A stretch of 64,000 bases of DNA. Origin: Cheiracanthium punctorium (lineage: Eukaryota > Arthropoda > Arachnida > Araneae > Cheiracanthiidae). A model generated the notes under the pieces. That model saw only the letters and a list, made by a program, of their open reading frames with translations, was not told the DNA's origin and did no database searches. Shown piece after piece: positions 24,081 through 40,605 of this stretch. The stretch is from assembly GCA_038373885.1 (NCBI GenBank), contig JAWZYV010012397.1, positions 124,001 through 188,000 of the forward strand. The letters run 5' to 3'. Each line of letters opens with the position of its first letter. The first letter of the stretch is position 1. Position numbers and translations under genes: made by a program.

Positions 24081-25758
24081 ATAAATAAACAACTTTTTGC
24101 AAACCCTTTACAGGAAAAATTAAAATAGGGAGGTGAAGCAAAGAGCAAAAAGTCTTTTCAAAAGTATTCATCGTTCGATTGCAAATTTTTGGTTCTATGA
24201 CATTTGAAATGGTACTGTTTATGACTTGTGATAAACGACGACAAATGCCCTACTACTGAAGTTTGGAAAACAGCCAAAGATAAAATGACTGCATTGTATA
24301 CTCTGGTAGAGGAAAATTCAAACAGCTGAAAGATTTCTTTTGTTTTCAATAACAAAAAAATCTTTGTCGAAGTATAAATGCTGTATTTTAAACGCGCAAT
24401 TCATCGACATGGTTCTTCTTTAACACACATTATCAATACAAGTGAAGGAACATTCTAATTTTCATGTTTTTGGTGTCAGTTAAACAGCAATTGTATGCAT
24501 TAAAATCAATTACAAAACTGGTGATTGTATTGATAAGTGGATTCATTAATAATTTCTTTTACATTCAAGTCTGTAAATTAGATCACAAAAATTTTGATTT
24601 ACATCATGGATTTTAAGAGTTTCAGCATTGCAAACTAAAAGTGAAGCAGTAATTCTTCAAACTTTATTTATTTAATCGATTTCTCTTGAAAGTAAAAGCT
24701 TCAAAGTGCTTGCTACATTTTCCAAGAAAAAATTTCTTAAACTAGCATGTTTGTGCACCATTTTATGAAAAGTATAATTGAAAATTTTCTTTATATTTTC
24801 CAACGACAGGCTGCCTACTAAAACTTCAATGCTATTTTGATTAAAGTATTGATTACTTCCATAACTCACAGTATATTTTGATTAAAAAATCGTCATCGAT
24901 ACTCTTAGTTTGTTTTATATCACTTTCTTTGTATATTTTGCGCATATTTTATAAATTTTTGTTTCAATAAAAATTTTAAAAAATTATGTCAGTACAGTAC
25001 TATCAGAATTCACATGACAATGTTTTTTTTCAGTTTAAAAAATAAAAACTGAAACAATAAATTTTAATCCTGAACATTCTCTTACAAATTATACTTATGT
25101 GCAGAAGAATTATCATTCTTCAGTACAATTCTTGTGAATTACTGATAAGCATAAAATCACCATGTTTATTTTATCTTTTGAATTGCCAAGCGCAGTTACA
25201 CTACCACGAAGTACGGTGTATAACGAAGGTATTTAAGAAAAAAAATAATTTGCTTTTATAGCGATAAATTTGATGATACTTTTTGAGACATGTGTTCTTA
25301 CTTTATCAGTAGAGTACTGTCCAAAACAATGCTGTGTAAAACGCGATAAATTAGAAAATGCCTATACCGTGTAAAGGATTTTTTAACCGCATTGGTTTTT
25401 AAATGTTATGTTGCAGAAAGTTCTTCAAAAGAACTATTACACAAAATTCAACGAATTCTCAAACGCGCCAAAACATGAACAAAACACCCTGACACAGAGG
25501 AGAAAATTCTTCCATTGGAATATTTCAAGAAATTCTTTGCATCCTCCTATGCTCCCCGTAGTCATGCTGCATTTCACACGAACATTCCTTTCTATGAAAG
25601 TAAAGAGTACTTAACCCTGCATATGTATTAAACCTAAAGATACAAAAAGTTCCCCAAAACACTGACCTAGGCTTTTATTCCTTAAATATTGAGCATAGAC
25701 ATACAATAAATTACAAAACTGCTTAAAAATCTGCATAGCCATAAAATGTTATGGTATC
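24081..25758. other. AT-rich noncoding stretch
   Basis: No recognisable gene, repeat end or RNA. Short open frames here have no known motif and no splice support. Confidence 0.6.
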
Positions 25759-26260
25759 GATTAAAATTTTCAGGAGATTAAATCTAAATAAATACAAAAT
25801 TTTAATTGTTATACGATCTACTTCAAAAAATCCTAATTAGTAAAAAGTGACCCATACATTAATTAGGTGATTTTAAGCCTTTCATAAGAAATAGGCTGAG
25901 AAATATGTTAAAACAAAGTTAGTAAGGGGTTATACAATACCAATCATAGCAAAAGTAGTACTTATTTATGCAATGTTTTCTTTCGTAATTTGTGTACAAC
26001 CCCCTGAAACGAGACTTTCCGATGTGATTTTTTTCTCGTCGAGAGCCATTGAAAATGGTTTAATTCAACAAGTATTTATTTTTATAGCTCTGAGACTTTT
26101 CATGGTGAAAAGCTGAACGTTTGTTCATCACCTAATTAATGTATAGGGTACATTTTACGGACTCAATTTTTTTAATTAATTAATTAATTTTTTTTGCACA
26201 GGGTCGTATAAAATTTTTACTTTCCATTTATTTAGATTTAATCTCCTGGAAATTTCAATC
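25759..26260. mobile_element. TIR element, about 500 bp, non-autonomous
   Basis: gattaaaattttcaggagat then taaatctaaataaat at 25759 is inverted at 26225-26260 (atttatttagatttaatctc, then ctggaaatttcaatc). A second inner match, tacattaattaggtga near 25856, pairs with tcacctaattaatgta near 26128. No coding capacity. TSD not resolved. A taat-repeat run lies at about 26170-26192. Confidence 0.65.
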
Positions 26261-26788
26261 TATATCATCAAATTCTGCATTTTTTTAATAACACGAAATT
26301 CATTTAAATTAAATTATTTACCACATAAACCACATTTACCACATATTTGTATTTATGATAGCGTCTATGAAATTCTCCTATGATGTTGTCTTTAACCACC
26401 AAATTTCCCAAATATTTTTTCCCCAATTTTTATTTTTCACCTAACTGGTTTAGATTACAAGGAAGTTCAAATTAGAAGGAAAGTGTTTAAATTTGTTAGA
26501 TTGCATGACGCTCAAATCTCGAAAGATTTGTCATTTATAAAATAATGAGAGGCGCAAGTAACTAATATGAAAATTCCACAGTGATTAAAAAAAGCTTATT
26601 TTACGAAAATAATAAAATCGTGTATAATGTTTGGGAATTCTCACTTGAGAACTTTCCAGAGTACTTATCAAACGAAAATTGTTATATTCTTTATAATACT
26701 ACCAAGCAATATTTCATTAGAATAAAAAAATACTTAATAATATTTTTTAATGTGAGTGTGTGTGTTTTTTCGTACAACAAAACGTAAC

Positions 26789-26834
<46 letters not shown>

Positions 26835-28847
26835 GGATTATTTTAATTCAACAGGATTTTTCTTGTTGAAGCCATCGTAAATTAATATCTAAGTTAATGC
26901 AAGCAATTTTTATATTTGCTTTTACGTAAATTTATAATGAATGCTCCGTACTTTAAAAATCCTAAACTATTATTACAGTATAGAAAAATTTAAATGAAAT
27001 AAAATAATGGACGAAATTTTAAGCATAGCAATTTATGATATGTTTAAAAAATTGATCAATATTACAGCTAAACTACATGCTTCACTTCAGACAATCAACT
27101 CAAATCTTACATCTATGCTTTCAAACAACTAAGTTACAAAACATCCATGATTTTTTTTAATTTTATTTATTTAAATTATTGCTATTTGAAGAGAAAAATG
27201 TATTTCGAAATGCGTTGCCATTTGTGGCGCAATCTTCAGGAACTAATACAGAAAACAATTTTACGAAAATTTAAACAAAATCGGTTAATATTACTTAAAA
27301 CAACCAACTTTAAATGATCAGAAAGTGCCTCGAAATGAAGACAGAAAAATACTTTTTACATTTAAGTATCGCGTATTTCGAATTAAACAATGTTTTACTT
27401 ACTCTATTTAAACAGCCCTCATCTTGGTTTTATTTCTAAATCACCATATGTTATTTTCCTAAACTTGTCATATTATGTATTTCGATGTCCTTTATAATAC
27501 CACTTTATTTTTCTTTCTTTGAGTAATATGAAAAACACTGTTTCAAACACGAAATGTTAATTAAGTTTACTCTTTTCAGTTACAATTAAATTTTGTGCCA
27601 TACGTGCTCTGGTAAAAGTACATGCATCCTGGCTTCCATTAATAAGACTTTAACTTTTATTAACGAAACGTTCGTCTCGCCGCTTTACTACATTTTATTA
27701 AATAAAAATTATATTCACACACACATGATATTTCAAAACAGCACTAGCAGTGATTCATGCATTAATGAAAATATAATAAAAGTCTTTTAACTTGATACTT
27801 ATTGACTAGTAAATAAATGCACTTAAATGTATCTCCTTGAAGTAAAGAAAACGGTCGCTGAAATTTAAGTTATCAATTTTCATTGCCTTCGGATTTTTCT
27901 TTTCTAGTAATTGTAAAATATAATGTTTCTTTAAATTTAGTTTTGCGTGCAAATAAATTAAACGTGCAATTATGTGAAATTTAATATTAATTTAGAAAAA
28001 TATATGCAACGTAAAAAATATTTTTCAAACCTTTCACATTAAAAATTGAAAGTTAAGGTAATTAGTAAAAATTACATATCTTAAATTTTTAATTTAATGA
28101 ACCACTTTATTAATTGCTTGGATATAATCAACGCAGTACTTATTCAATAAAACGTATCAATATTTTCTGTTTCAACGTGCAACGCACCTCAAACATCGGT
28201 TTATTTGCCATTTTAAACTGCATTTCGTTTTGTAGTATTGTTCTGTGAAAAAATTGAGCATTCTAGTAATTTTGTCGAAAGGCTGTACAGATAATTCTTG
28301 AAAAATGAGCATTTTTGAATCAATTTTCTCTTTCGATAATATTCTACACTATGTCAGAAATTCTGGCTAGTTCTTATTGCATGAATACACAAATATGAAC
28401 ACTGAAGCTTTCAGTATCTGTTTGAAGCTTTTAGTTATGAAATATCAGTAAAAATTTCCCTGGCTGTGAACACATTCTTCTCAAAAATAAGTAATTTTGT
28501 TTCCCTGTTATTTATAATTAAAATACTTGCCTTAGATATGAAAAGTCGACAAGACAACAAACTAATAGGATTTTTTATACCTTTTCAAAAAACGAAATAC
28601 GTAAAAATTGAGATATGGCATGGGAGACTGGAGAGCATTTTCTAACTTTTTTAATTCGTATATTTTATGTTTATCTGTTTTGAATTAAACAGGATATCTT
28701 TGCATTTTCTATGATTTTATCTACAAATTAGCACAGCGATTTTTTCGAATGCAGTTAAAAAGTAAATATATCATTTGACAGCAAGTGGAAAAATTCATCT
28801 GGAAGTTGGAAAATATCTCCCGTACGAAGAAAAAGTTTTCCAGCTTA
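26261..28847. other. AT-rich noncoding stretch
   Basis: No gene supported. It contains a TA microsatellite at about 26789-26830 and nothing else I can name. Confidence 0.6.
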
Positions 28848-29496
28848 CCAAAATGTACAGGGGCAAATTTTCCAGCTGTGTGTTAAATGGTAAAACACAG
28901 GTAATAAACATTTGCTTGTAAATTGAAATGTATTTTTTATTTTAAAATAAGAATGCATAATAATATTCGGTAAGATAATAACAGAATAACAGAGAAAGTA
29001 ACTGGGTATGGATAGCAAATGTCACATAATGATTTAACAAAAACTACCACTTAACAATTTTACACAGATTTTTCTTTTTTAAACAAATTACGGCGAACGC
29101 AAACAAAAGATCTAACATCTTTGGTGCAGTCTTTGCAACCATTCGTTGCATTTCCTGCACCTCATCCGCTTTTCTTTTGTCTAGATGGCATAACATGCCA
29201 CTTTGATGTTTTAATGCCTTTTAATGTAAAGACTCAGATCCAAACAGTTTTCCCGTCAGGACTAGCTTTTTTTTTCTCCCCTCTTTTATGAGATTCATTT
29301 TGGAGTTTCTTTATTTTTAGATAAATTTTCAGCTAATTTTAAATGGGAGTTCAGTCCTTATAAAAAATTTCCTTTTCTTTTCTTTACCATATGATGTTTT
29401 CCTCGTAGGATGAAAGAAAGCACGTTTTCCAAAAATATACATACTGGAATACGTGCCCCTTATGCAGCTGGAAAACTTGCCCCTTCACCATTTTGG
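28848..29496. mobile_element. TIR element, 650 bp, with transposase scrap
   Basis: ccaaaatgtacaggggcaaa at 28848 continues with ttttccagctg. The right end read inverted (29496 to 29465) is ccaaaatggtgaaggggcaa then gttttccagctg. The inside is mostly AT-rich. On the minus strand around 29060-29180 a scrap reads KRMRCRKCNEW and, one frame over, CKDCTKDVRSFVC, a cysteine pattern like the C-terminal finger of some transposases (piggyBac-type is one option). Family assignment is a guess. The target duplication is unclear. Confidence 0.55.
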
Positions 29497-32400
29497 AACT
29501 TTGAGGCTACTTCTCTGAGTAATGGTGTAAATTATTTGCAAAACAAACACAAAGTTACGTAAAGAAATAAACTCTTTTTTGGTCCAAACAATATCAAAAT
29601 AGTAAGTTCAATATTAGTACATTTATTATAAGTTGGAATAGAGATCTGAAAGTTTACTCACAACGGAAAAACTCAGAAAATAGAGTCTTTCGAAAATTTT
29701 TGTCAACAGCTACTGAATTAAAAATTTTGCATATGATCTGTGGTGTCGCTACTTGAGCTAGTTCGCTCCCTGGCGTCATCTAGAGGCTTATTTAAAAACT
29801 AACGAGAGTTGAAAAACATGCTCCTATGGAAAATACATTCCGGTCTCTCTTTCTGCCTAAGAAATGTATTACATTATTTAAAAAATGAAAATCTAAAATT
29901 ATTATTTTAAATCCTTGGACGAACAGCAACTTTTTAATTTGAATTTATAAATACAGTGGCAAATTTATTTTTTTTCCTGTTTCGCTACATTTGACAAAAT
30001 AAGTTTTAAAATCAATCTCGAAACATCTTAAAACATTTTTTTAAATTTATAATCACTCACAATTGAAAATGTATAAGTTCATTTACTGAAGTACATCGAT
30101 AATGTTTGTCCCTTTTTTATATTTTTTTCTTTATTTTCATGTGTGTTAAATTCTCAACGCACACCATAGATAAAATAGAATAAAATAATAAATCGATTTT
30201 AAATTCCATCGTGCTTTAATGTATCCGTCAACATCAAATTTCTCTATTTCTGATAACATATATTTTGTACAGTCTGATTTTAAAGACAGAATTTGTCACC
30301 TAAAATCTATAATCTGATACATTTCGTAGAACGTATTTTTAAAGTGACAAATTCCTGTAATTTCGTAGCATTTCATCTCAAGAACATATGTCAAAGATTT
30401 TTCCTATGTAGTTCTTCAAAAATATTTCCCTACATACTCGTGCTTTAGTAAATGTGATACCAAAAATTGTTTGCTGAATGTGAAATATCAATTATGTTAT
30501 AATCAAAGTATATAGTATTTTTCAATATCTATCTATACTTCCTTTTCAAGATTAATTTTTACTAAAGGAGATTTTTTACTTTGGCATTTTAAATATTTTA
30601 AAAAAAGGTCAACAATTCATTTCTTTTAGGTTAAACGTACTTCAATTGTAGTCCTAATATTATGAAAACCTTGCACTTCATTTGAAGTAATCGCATCATA
30701 TTTATTCTAATGGTCATAAACCTGCAGTCGAACAAGTGTGCACTACATGAACACATTTGATCTCCTACAACAGAAAGAAACATCAAAGTTAAGATTACAC
30801 CGAAAGAAGCATACGATTTTCATCATAACGATAAAAATATCCACAAGCATAGAAGATAATCAGCCGCAATAAAAAACACCCACATCCACATACAATCTTA
30901 CTTTTATAAAAGAAAATTCAAATATATCTCTGTTAAACATTTACAAATCATATACTGTGAGGCCTCAAAATTGAAACTCATCCCCTGTAGGAAATATACA
31001 TAAAGTCGCTCATATTCAATTTTCAGTTATTTAAAAAAATAACTAGAAATTCATCGCGAGTACGTGTTTAATTAATTGTTGAGAACGTTCAATAGAATTG
31101 AAGCTGATAGATACGTCATAAATAGAGTAAGCAGACGCATTTCGTCATACAGTGAAGAAACTCGGAAAAGTAAAATGAAAATCGACTAAGTTTCTTTGTG
31201 CTTAATCAATAATTAATAAATTTTTTGGAGTGATTCTACTTTTAAAAAAATTAAGATTTATAATTATGTAACCTCTTGTTAGAAGAATTTAAAAAATGTC
31301 ATAACATAAAGATTAAAAGTATCAATAAAAACAATTTTACTATTTAAATTTACTCCTAAATAACATAAAATAATTACTTAAACACGTAATTTTCCCTCGG
31401 GATAGGATTAAGCTTAAATATTAATAAAAATCCGGAGAAAATGTGATAGAATATTTTTTAGTATTGTACGCTAAACAGTAAAATAATTTGTAAAGTAGGA
31501 AAATATTTCTATGTTAATAAAGTACTGTATGAGAAAACTATACACACTAAGTTCGTTGGTTTGGATGATGAAATATTTTTATTTCTTTTGAAAAGAACGT
31601 GAAATATCGCACAAGTTAATAAATATGATAATAGAAACGTACACAAAAACATTTCCTGTTTTATTTATTAATTCATAATTCTCAAAAAAGAAAATTTGAC
31701 TTAAATTTAGATTTGCTTGATTCATTTTTTTAAATGGGTCTAACCATACAAAAAAAACGTAATAAAATTTTAAATCCAAGTTTTAATTAAACACGAATTT
31801 GCAACCATGACAAAAAATATTAGTATTTTTATGTCAAAAAAACCTCATTCATAAATTAACAAAATAAATACATAACTTACATAAAATACATAACTGAAAA
31901 ACTACTTTACAAATAACATAGTTTATAAATTTATTATAATAGTTTATAAAAACATTATTCATGTAAATTCTTTAATCTAGTCAAACAGTACAGTCAATAG
32001 AAATAAACATTTTTTACGCATTTATTTAAAATAAATATTTAAATCATCACATTCACTAAAATCATTTTATTGAACATAAGATGTCTTCAGAAAAATAACT
32101 TCACATTTAATAAATATCCATGAAAACTCTTTTTAAATGAGCTATTTCTTCTAATCTACAGTATATTCTACCATTTATGTTTAAATTAAAAATTGGGTAT
32201 TTATTGTTCTAAGCGCAAAATATTTTTTATGAAGGTGTACGAATTCTTCTACGTGACAGAAGAAAAATATTCCTTCTATTTTCGCATATTTTAACAATAC
32301 TTAAACACTTTTATTAAGTATATCTTATGATGAAAGCTTAATATTCTAATGTATACGTAGAAATGCGCACCCTACATTAATTTTTAACATATTTTAAAAT

Positions 32401-33657
32401 CATTGATTTCTGTTTCACAGTCAAATTAGCAATACATAGTTTTCCTAGAACTCAAAATCCCAAGACTTTTTTCCAGTGATTTTTACATCTAATTTCGTTT
32501 ACCGTTTTTTGAAAATGAAATATTCTAAATAACAGTACCATCTACACTGATTTAATGTTTTTAAAATGAATATTTTAACGCATGAAAGTATATATTAAGC
32601 ATCATTCATGAGATAATCTGTAATTCTCTCACTACTCACTTCTATTTTACTTCTGACAATCGTCAGCAGTAAAATAGAAGTTCTGTCTAATTTTGAGATG
32701 AAAAAAGCATGATCACTTCATTCTCTACTTCAATAAACGAATTAGATTTTGAAACATTTTATTTCATTCTATTCCGTTACCGAAAATAATTTCACAAACA
32801 CAAGAGCCGGATTTAACGAAAAACCCACACTTTTATTTTCTGTGGGGAATTCGGAATACTTTACATAAGCCTTATACACAAGTAATAAATCTTTGCACAA
32901 TGTGCCTCTGCTTTTTCCGAGAAATAATTGTCACTCGCTGTTGCGGTTGCCGTCTTATCGACATGCTGCATTATTTACAACCTACGCTTGTCTATTTACG
33001 TGACGTTTACGTCAACTATCGACTCCTAACCTCCCTTCCTGAGTCACTCAGTAAAAAGATTAAAAGATGGGAAAGGAACTGAGAAATGGAGGGATGAAGC
33101 CTACTGACGCAAAAGTATCCATCACGGTATTGCTGCTTCTTTTTGCTTTTTCCTTTTCGTTTCTGTCACACGTTTAGAATCCACTGTTTTGGACCAAATG
33201 ATAAATGACAGAATATGTCAAAGCTATTAAAATCAAAAAGAAAGCAAATGAAAATATGGTTCGAAATTCTGTTGCACAAAAGCACTATTCAAATAAGCAA
33301 AGAATTGTGTCACAATAAAATTAAATTAAAGGAAATTGGGGGATTAGCTCACTGAATGTAATTTTGTCGAGCGCTTGCTTTTAAAACTAATCTAACGTTT
33401 GTTTTAATTTAATTGATAGAGGTGTAGCTCATAAAAGGCAGCTGTAACTCATATACAGGCTAAATAGGGGGAAATGCCTTAGTGGTGGTCCTTTTATTGA
33501 AACTAACCAACGTTTGCAATAATTTATCGGAATTACTTTCTGAAATAGAGATATTTCATATCTGTTATTACTGTTATATTGATGATATATGAACTCACTG
33601 CTATATAATGAATGTTGAAAGTATTTAACAGTTCAAAAATAAAGTTTTTTTGCCTTA
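29497..33657. other. AT-rich noncoding stretch with one perfect hairpin
   Basis: No gene found. acttctattttact at 32638-32651 and its exact complement at 32668-32681, with tctgac/gtcag extending inward, form a compact hairpin. The rest shows no named feature. Confidence 0.6.
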
Positions 33658-34194
33658 TCAGTAGCGGATTAGGGGTGTTCCGCCTCGGGACCCGACCTAT
33701 AGGTTGGGGGTGGGGGCAAATACATTGAAATATTTTAATTGCAGTTTGAAATCAGCTGTAATATTCTGATTATAACTAAATTTAACTTTCTACCGCCTCC
33801 CGAGCAATAAAAATGTAGTTACTTTTGCCTATTACAGCTTTTTCAAGCGATAGTGATTGATAAAAATTTGAAAATATTGTGTTTAATAAAGCCCGACTAA
33901 GTCAACACGAATATATTTGGCAGAGATTTCAGAGGACCCCTTTCATACAAATATATCTTTATGTATTCTGTCACACATAAAACATACAGTATGTAAACAG
34001 ATCCTGATTACCGCAGCCTAGGACCTTACCCCCTTTTAGGGGACTCAGAATTATTAAGATAGTTTAAGTTCTGGTCTTAAAAAAATTAGTGACTACGTAT
34101 ATGTGTCAACAAGGTATGACAGTAAAAAGGCCCCGAAATGCTTACAATCCTAAAAAGAGGGGCTCAAACTCGAACACCACCCCGGGCCTCAGTT
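33658..34194. repeat. GC-richer degenerate repeat, hAT-like end
   Basis: The left edge cagtagcggattaggggtgt resembles hAT MITE termini. Around 34000 cctgattaccgcagcctagg resembles the terminus of the element at 57610-58070. The right side (gaacaccaccccgggcctca) is only a weak inverted partner. Probably one or two decayed MITEs; limits are uncertain. Confidence 0.35.
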
Positions 34195-34577
34195 AACGTT
34201 AGTCAAAAACTTTAACTGAGTTTTTGACTCTGTCTCCGCCTCTTGCATACCATGTCCATACAGGCATGTTTTTAAAATGAAAACGTATAAAAACTTCGAA
34301 AAGTTTTTTCTTACATAGATTCTGTTTATTAAAATTAGAGTTCATTAGCATCTGAAAATGGTTTTTGTAAAGTAACTGTGTCTATAAGCTATCATGAAGG
34401 TGTGTATGTATATCAAAATATGAAAAACCTGTGTCCAGTGTTACAAACACTTAGTTAATATTAATGTACAATTATCCGTTAAAATCTTAAATATACTTTT
34501 TACAATACTTAATTTTAGTTTATTTTCACAATTTTACAGTTCTGACATATGCATAAACGTAATACACTATGCAGTTA

Positions 34578-34578
<1 letters not shown>

Positions 34579-34611
<33 letters not shown>
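34579..34611. repeat. (TA)n microsatellite
   Basis: Uninterrupted ta repeat, about 33 bp. Confidence 0.95.
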
Positions 34612-34616
<5 letters not shown>

Positions 34617-34730
34617 GTTTTGTTTAAGTATGAATGTTTCACTAAGTCATTTATTATTCCATAGATAATTAGAATTTTGTATCTGCTGAGTTGATGCTAC
34701 ATTGCTTCATATGTTAAGCCTTTTTACTAA

Positions 34731-38205
<3,475 letters not shown>

Positions 38206-38220
38206 CGCTATTCGCCCAGG

Positions 38221-39443
38221 CGACTGACTGACTGACTGATAGTAGGCTTTAAGGGAGCACCTACGCGTAGCGCTTATCTCCAGTATGTTTTAGAAGTGTG
38301 TTGATCTCATCTTGTATTAAGTGCCCAAACGTCCGGGCGAAAAATCAGTTCAGACAGTAAAGAACGGCCTGTAGATGGAAAATAAACACTGGAACGTCTA
38401 GTCGAGCAAACACGGCAAGCACGGGGCGAGCAGCGAAGCTGCGAGACCGAACGATCGAAGAGATGAAAAAAGATGGAAACTGACCCGATCTCCCCCCGTG
38501 GAAAGCCACGGTCTTCCTCGATCGGGTTGCTCAGTTACGACCACGTGGATGAAGAAAGAAAAGTACGGCGATCCAAAGCTGGAAGATGAAAAGTATGACC
38601 CTCCGAAAAACGGGAAGAAAAAGCCAAAAGGCAGTATGTGAAAATGCCAAGAAAGGCAGTGTGAAAAGGGGGCCAAAAGGCAGAGCGAAAACCGAGAAAT
38701 AGGGACGAAAGAAACTATCAAAAAAGAAAGAAAAAGGTCCATTTCGACGGTAGATGTTCATGACGAGAAGAGACAAATTCCGGGACGATACAGTAGACGA
38801 ACAACGATAGGAACCCAACGTCGCCTGCCACATCCGCAAAGTGATGATCCCCCGTCCGTCGATGCGCCCTGCCACGGCTCGCTGCCATCAGTCTGTGGCT
38901 CTTCTTTAGCGGATACGCCACCAACATCAGACAAAACACCACACCGCTGGTCGGCTGCCACCCGCAAGTCCGACCGTCGAAGTCTTGAAGTAGGGTCCTG
39001 GAAGCCGTAGTCTTCACGCCAGTCAGATCTTGGGCCGGTGTTCCAAACCAGACGTCAATCGGTAAAGTCAGATGGGCGACTTGAAAAAAGTAGGAAATTA
39101 CATCAGTAGGATAGCCGCCAACCTTCGCTCGAATGTCACTGACGAATACACTGCTACGGCGGCGTTTCGCCCTCAGTCTGTGGCTCTTGTTTAACGAGTA
39201 AACGACAGCATAGAACAAACTAGGTCCGGTGGCGATGAAGAAGTCAGATGGTAAAGAAAAGTATGTCCGAGGGATAGTCGATTCGAGCCACCCTTCAGGT
39301 GCGAGTGCGCAGAATTCCAGCCAGCAGCCCCCACCCAAGGCCCCTGCAGACTTCCGAACCCGTCAGGCAGCTTTCCTCTCCCAGAGCCTCCTACGTCCAC
39401 GCTCGCAGAGCGCTGAAGTCCGAATGAATGAATGAATGCGAAT
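38221..39443 (+). mobile_element. GC-rich 1.2-kb retroposon with 15-bp TSD
   Basis: The 15 bases cgctattcgcccagg occur at 38206-38220 and 39444-39458, directly flanking this block. The right side ends in gaatgaatgaatgaatg, a short tail repeat, so the insertion is reverse-transcription-like and oriented +. The block is far more GC-rich than its surroundings, with a purine-rich part (38440-38750). Two diverged copies of a unit containing cagtctgtggctctt lie at 38889 and 39174, and their + strand frames both give PSVCGS. There is a 206-codon minus-strand frame (38718-39338), but I recognise no domain on either strand. It split a tRNA-like repeat. Confidence 0.7.
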
Positions 39444-39451
39444 CGCTATTC

Positions 39452-39520
39452 GCCCAGGTGGTGTAGTGGCTATCGCGCTCTACTGCCAAGCCTCTGGGTC
39501 CGTTTTTGAATCCGGGCATG
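39452..39520 (+). repeat. tRNA-like SINE head (Gly-GCC-like anticodon)
   Basis: gcccaggtggtgtagtggct then atcgcgctctactgccaagc resembles tRNA positions 1-43, with loop ctgccaa giving GCC. The T arm is damaged (ggtccgtttttgaatccggg instead of ggttcgaatcc). The start of this repeat is duplicated at 38206 by the retroposon insertion, so the repeat is older than the insertion. Confidence 0.55.
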
Positions 39521-40061
39521 GATGTTGGTGTTTGTCATGTTCGTTAACAAATGTTATTTGTAATAAAATAAATGTTAAATGCATATTCAAGGGTATAAAC
39601 CATCTTCGAGATTGTAGTCAAAACCTCAAGAAAAAACTCTCAATCACAACAACATATAAATGATATTTACATCTACAGATTTGCTATACCGTTAATATTA
39701 AACGCTTCATTTTTTCTGTTACTGAAATTTCTCATAACTAATTAGGTTAGAACATTTAAATCATCAATTTTTAAATTTCTCTAACCTTTCTTAGTTTACT
39801 AGATAAGTTTTACAATATTTTAAGCTGTTCTGCTTTCACTCCTAAACCATCTGCTGCAGCGTTTCGCACACTAAAGCTTGCAGTGCTCAAAATGGAATAC
39901 TAAAAATATATGAAAATGATTACTTTTAAGTAATTTTTAATTTGAAATAGCCAAGAGAATAATCAGCTTTTTCCTGTGTGTTTATATACAGTTTTTATGT
40001 GTGCTTTTAATAAATTGATTTATGAACTGATTAACAAGGTTTTCTGTTTAATTTTTTATAG

Positions 40062-40376
40062 ATGCTTGTCATGAGAATGTCTGGCAGACTCACCTGGATA
40101 TGGACACTTGCAAAGAAACCATCAAAATGAATTGCATTGGAATTTTTCCAAAACCAAGCGCTACCTGTGGAGTCTACAACGAAGACACAAAGGCCTACCT
40201 AACGAGCGTACCTTTTAACAAAGCTATAAAATTACGTAATCAGACCCATAACGTAATTCTAGAAAACGAGTATTTTATGAGAGATTGGATAAGTTACACA
40301 AATATCACTTTCAGATGCTATTTTGTAATCGAACACACCTCGTGGAGACGTGGAATAACGCACAAGCTTTTTGGAG
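40062..40376 (+). CDS. Second-domain exon of the Ig-type protein
   Basis: Acceptor attttttatag, donor gtaagg, phase 1 on both sides. The 104 complete codons begin ACHENVWQTHLDMDTCKETI, then KMNCIGIFPKPSATCGVYNE, and end THKLFG. Five cysteines (two near the start, two framing GIFPKPSAT, one in FRCYFV) and two N-glycosylation sites (RNQT, YTNIT) indicate an extracellular disulphide-bonded domain, probably a divergent second Ig. Its place after the Ig exon, same strand and same phase, is why I join them; Beat-like proteins also have a second, less conserved Ig domain. It then joins 41591 (KLFG-D-DSPPPP). I do not recognise the family by name. Confidence 0.75.
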
Positions 40377-40459
40377 GTAAGGATTTCATTATCTATTTCA
40401 ATGAATAGAGCCGAATTTTATAAATCTGTGTGATATTTCTAAACTTAAAAACTAGAAGG

Positions 40460-40605
40460 CAGGGGCGGCCCGACACGGTAAGCAACGCATCGGGGCGCCG
40501 TCTTGGAAGGGGCGCCATTTCGATGATTCGCACTGATCGAGAGCATAAAAGAAGGTACCTTTTTTACATTTGCAGGGGGCCCCACGTATCCTAGGGCCGC
40601 CTCTG
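40460..40605. mobile_element. hAT-type MITE (146 bp)
   Basis: caggggcggccc at the left pairs with gggccgcctctg at the right. Flanks ctagaagg (40452) and ccagaaga (40606) look like an 8-bp target duplication with two changes. It is GC-rich and noncoding and lies in the short intron between the last two exons of the Ig gene. Confidence 0.75.

Noticed and set aside
23795..24148. 117-codon minus-strand frame
   Set aside because: It is antisense to the LINE remnant, whose + strand frame carries the family motifs.
29060..29180. A definite piggyBac transposase
   Set aside because: Only a short cysteine pattern split over two frames is visible and no TTAA target site was found, so the family is left open.
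38718..39338. 206-codon minus-strand open frame as a gene
   Set aside because: It lies inside the GC-rich retroposon, where high GC lengthens chance frames; no domain, no start context, and the element's tail points to the + strand.
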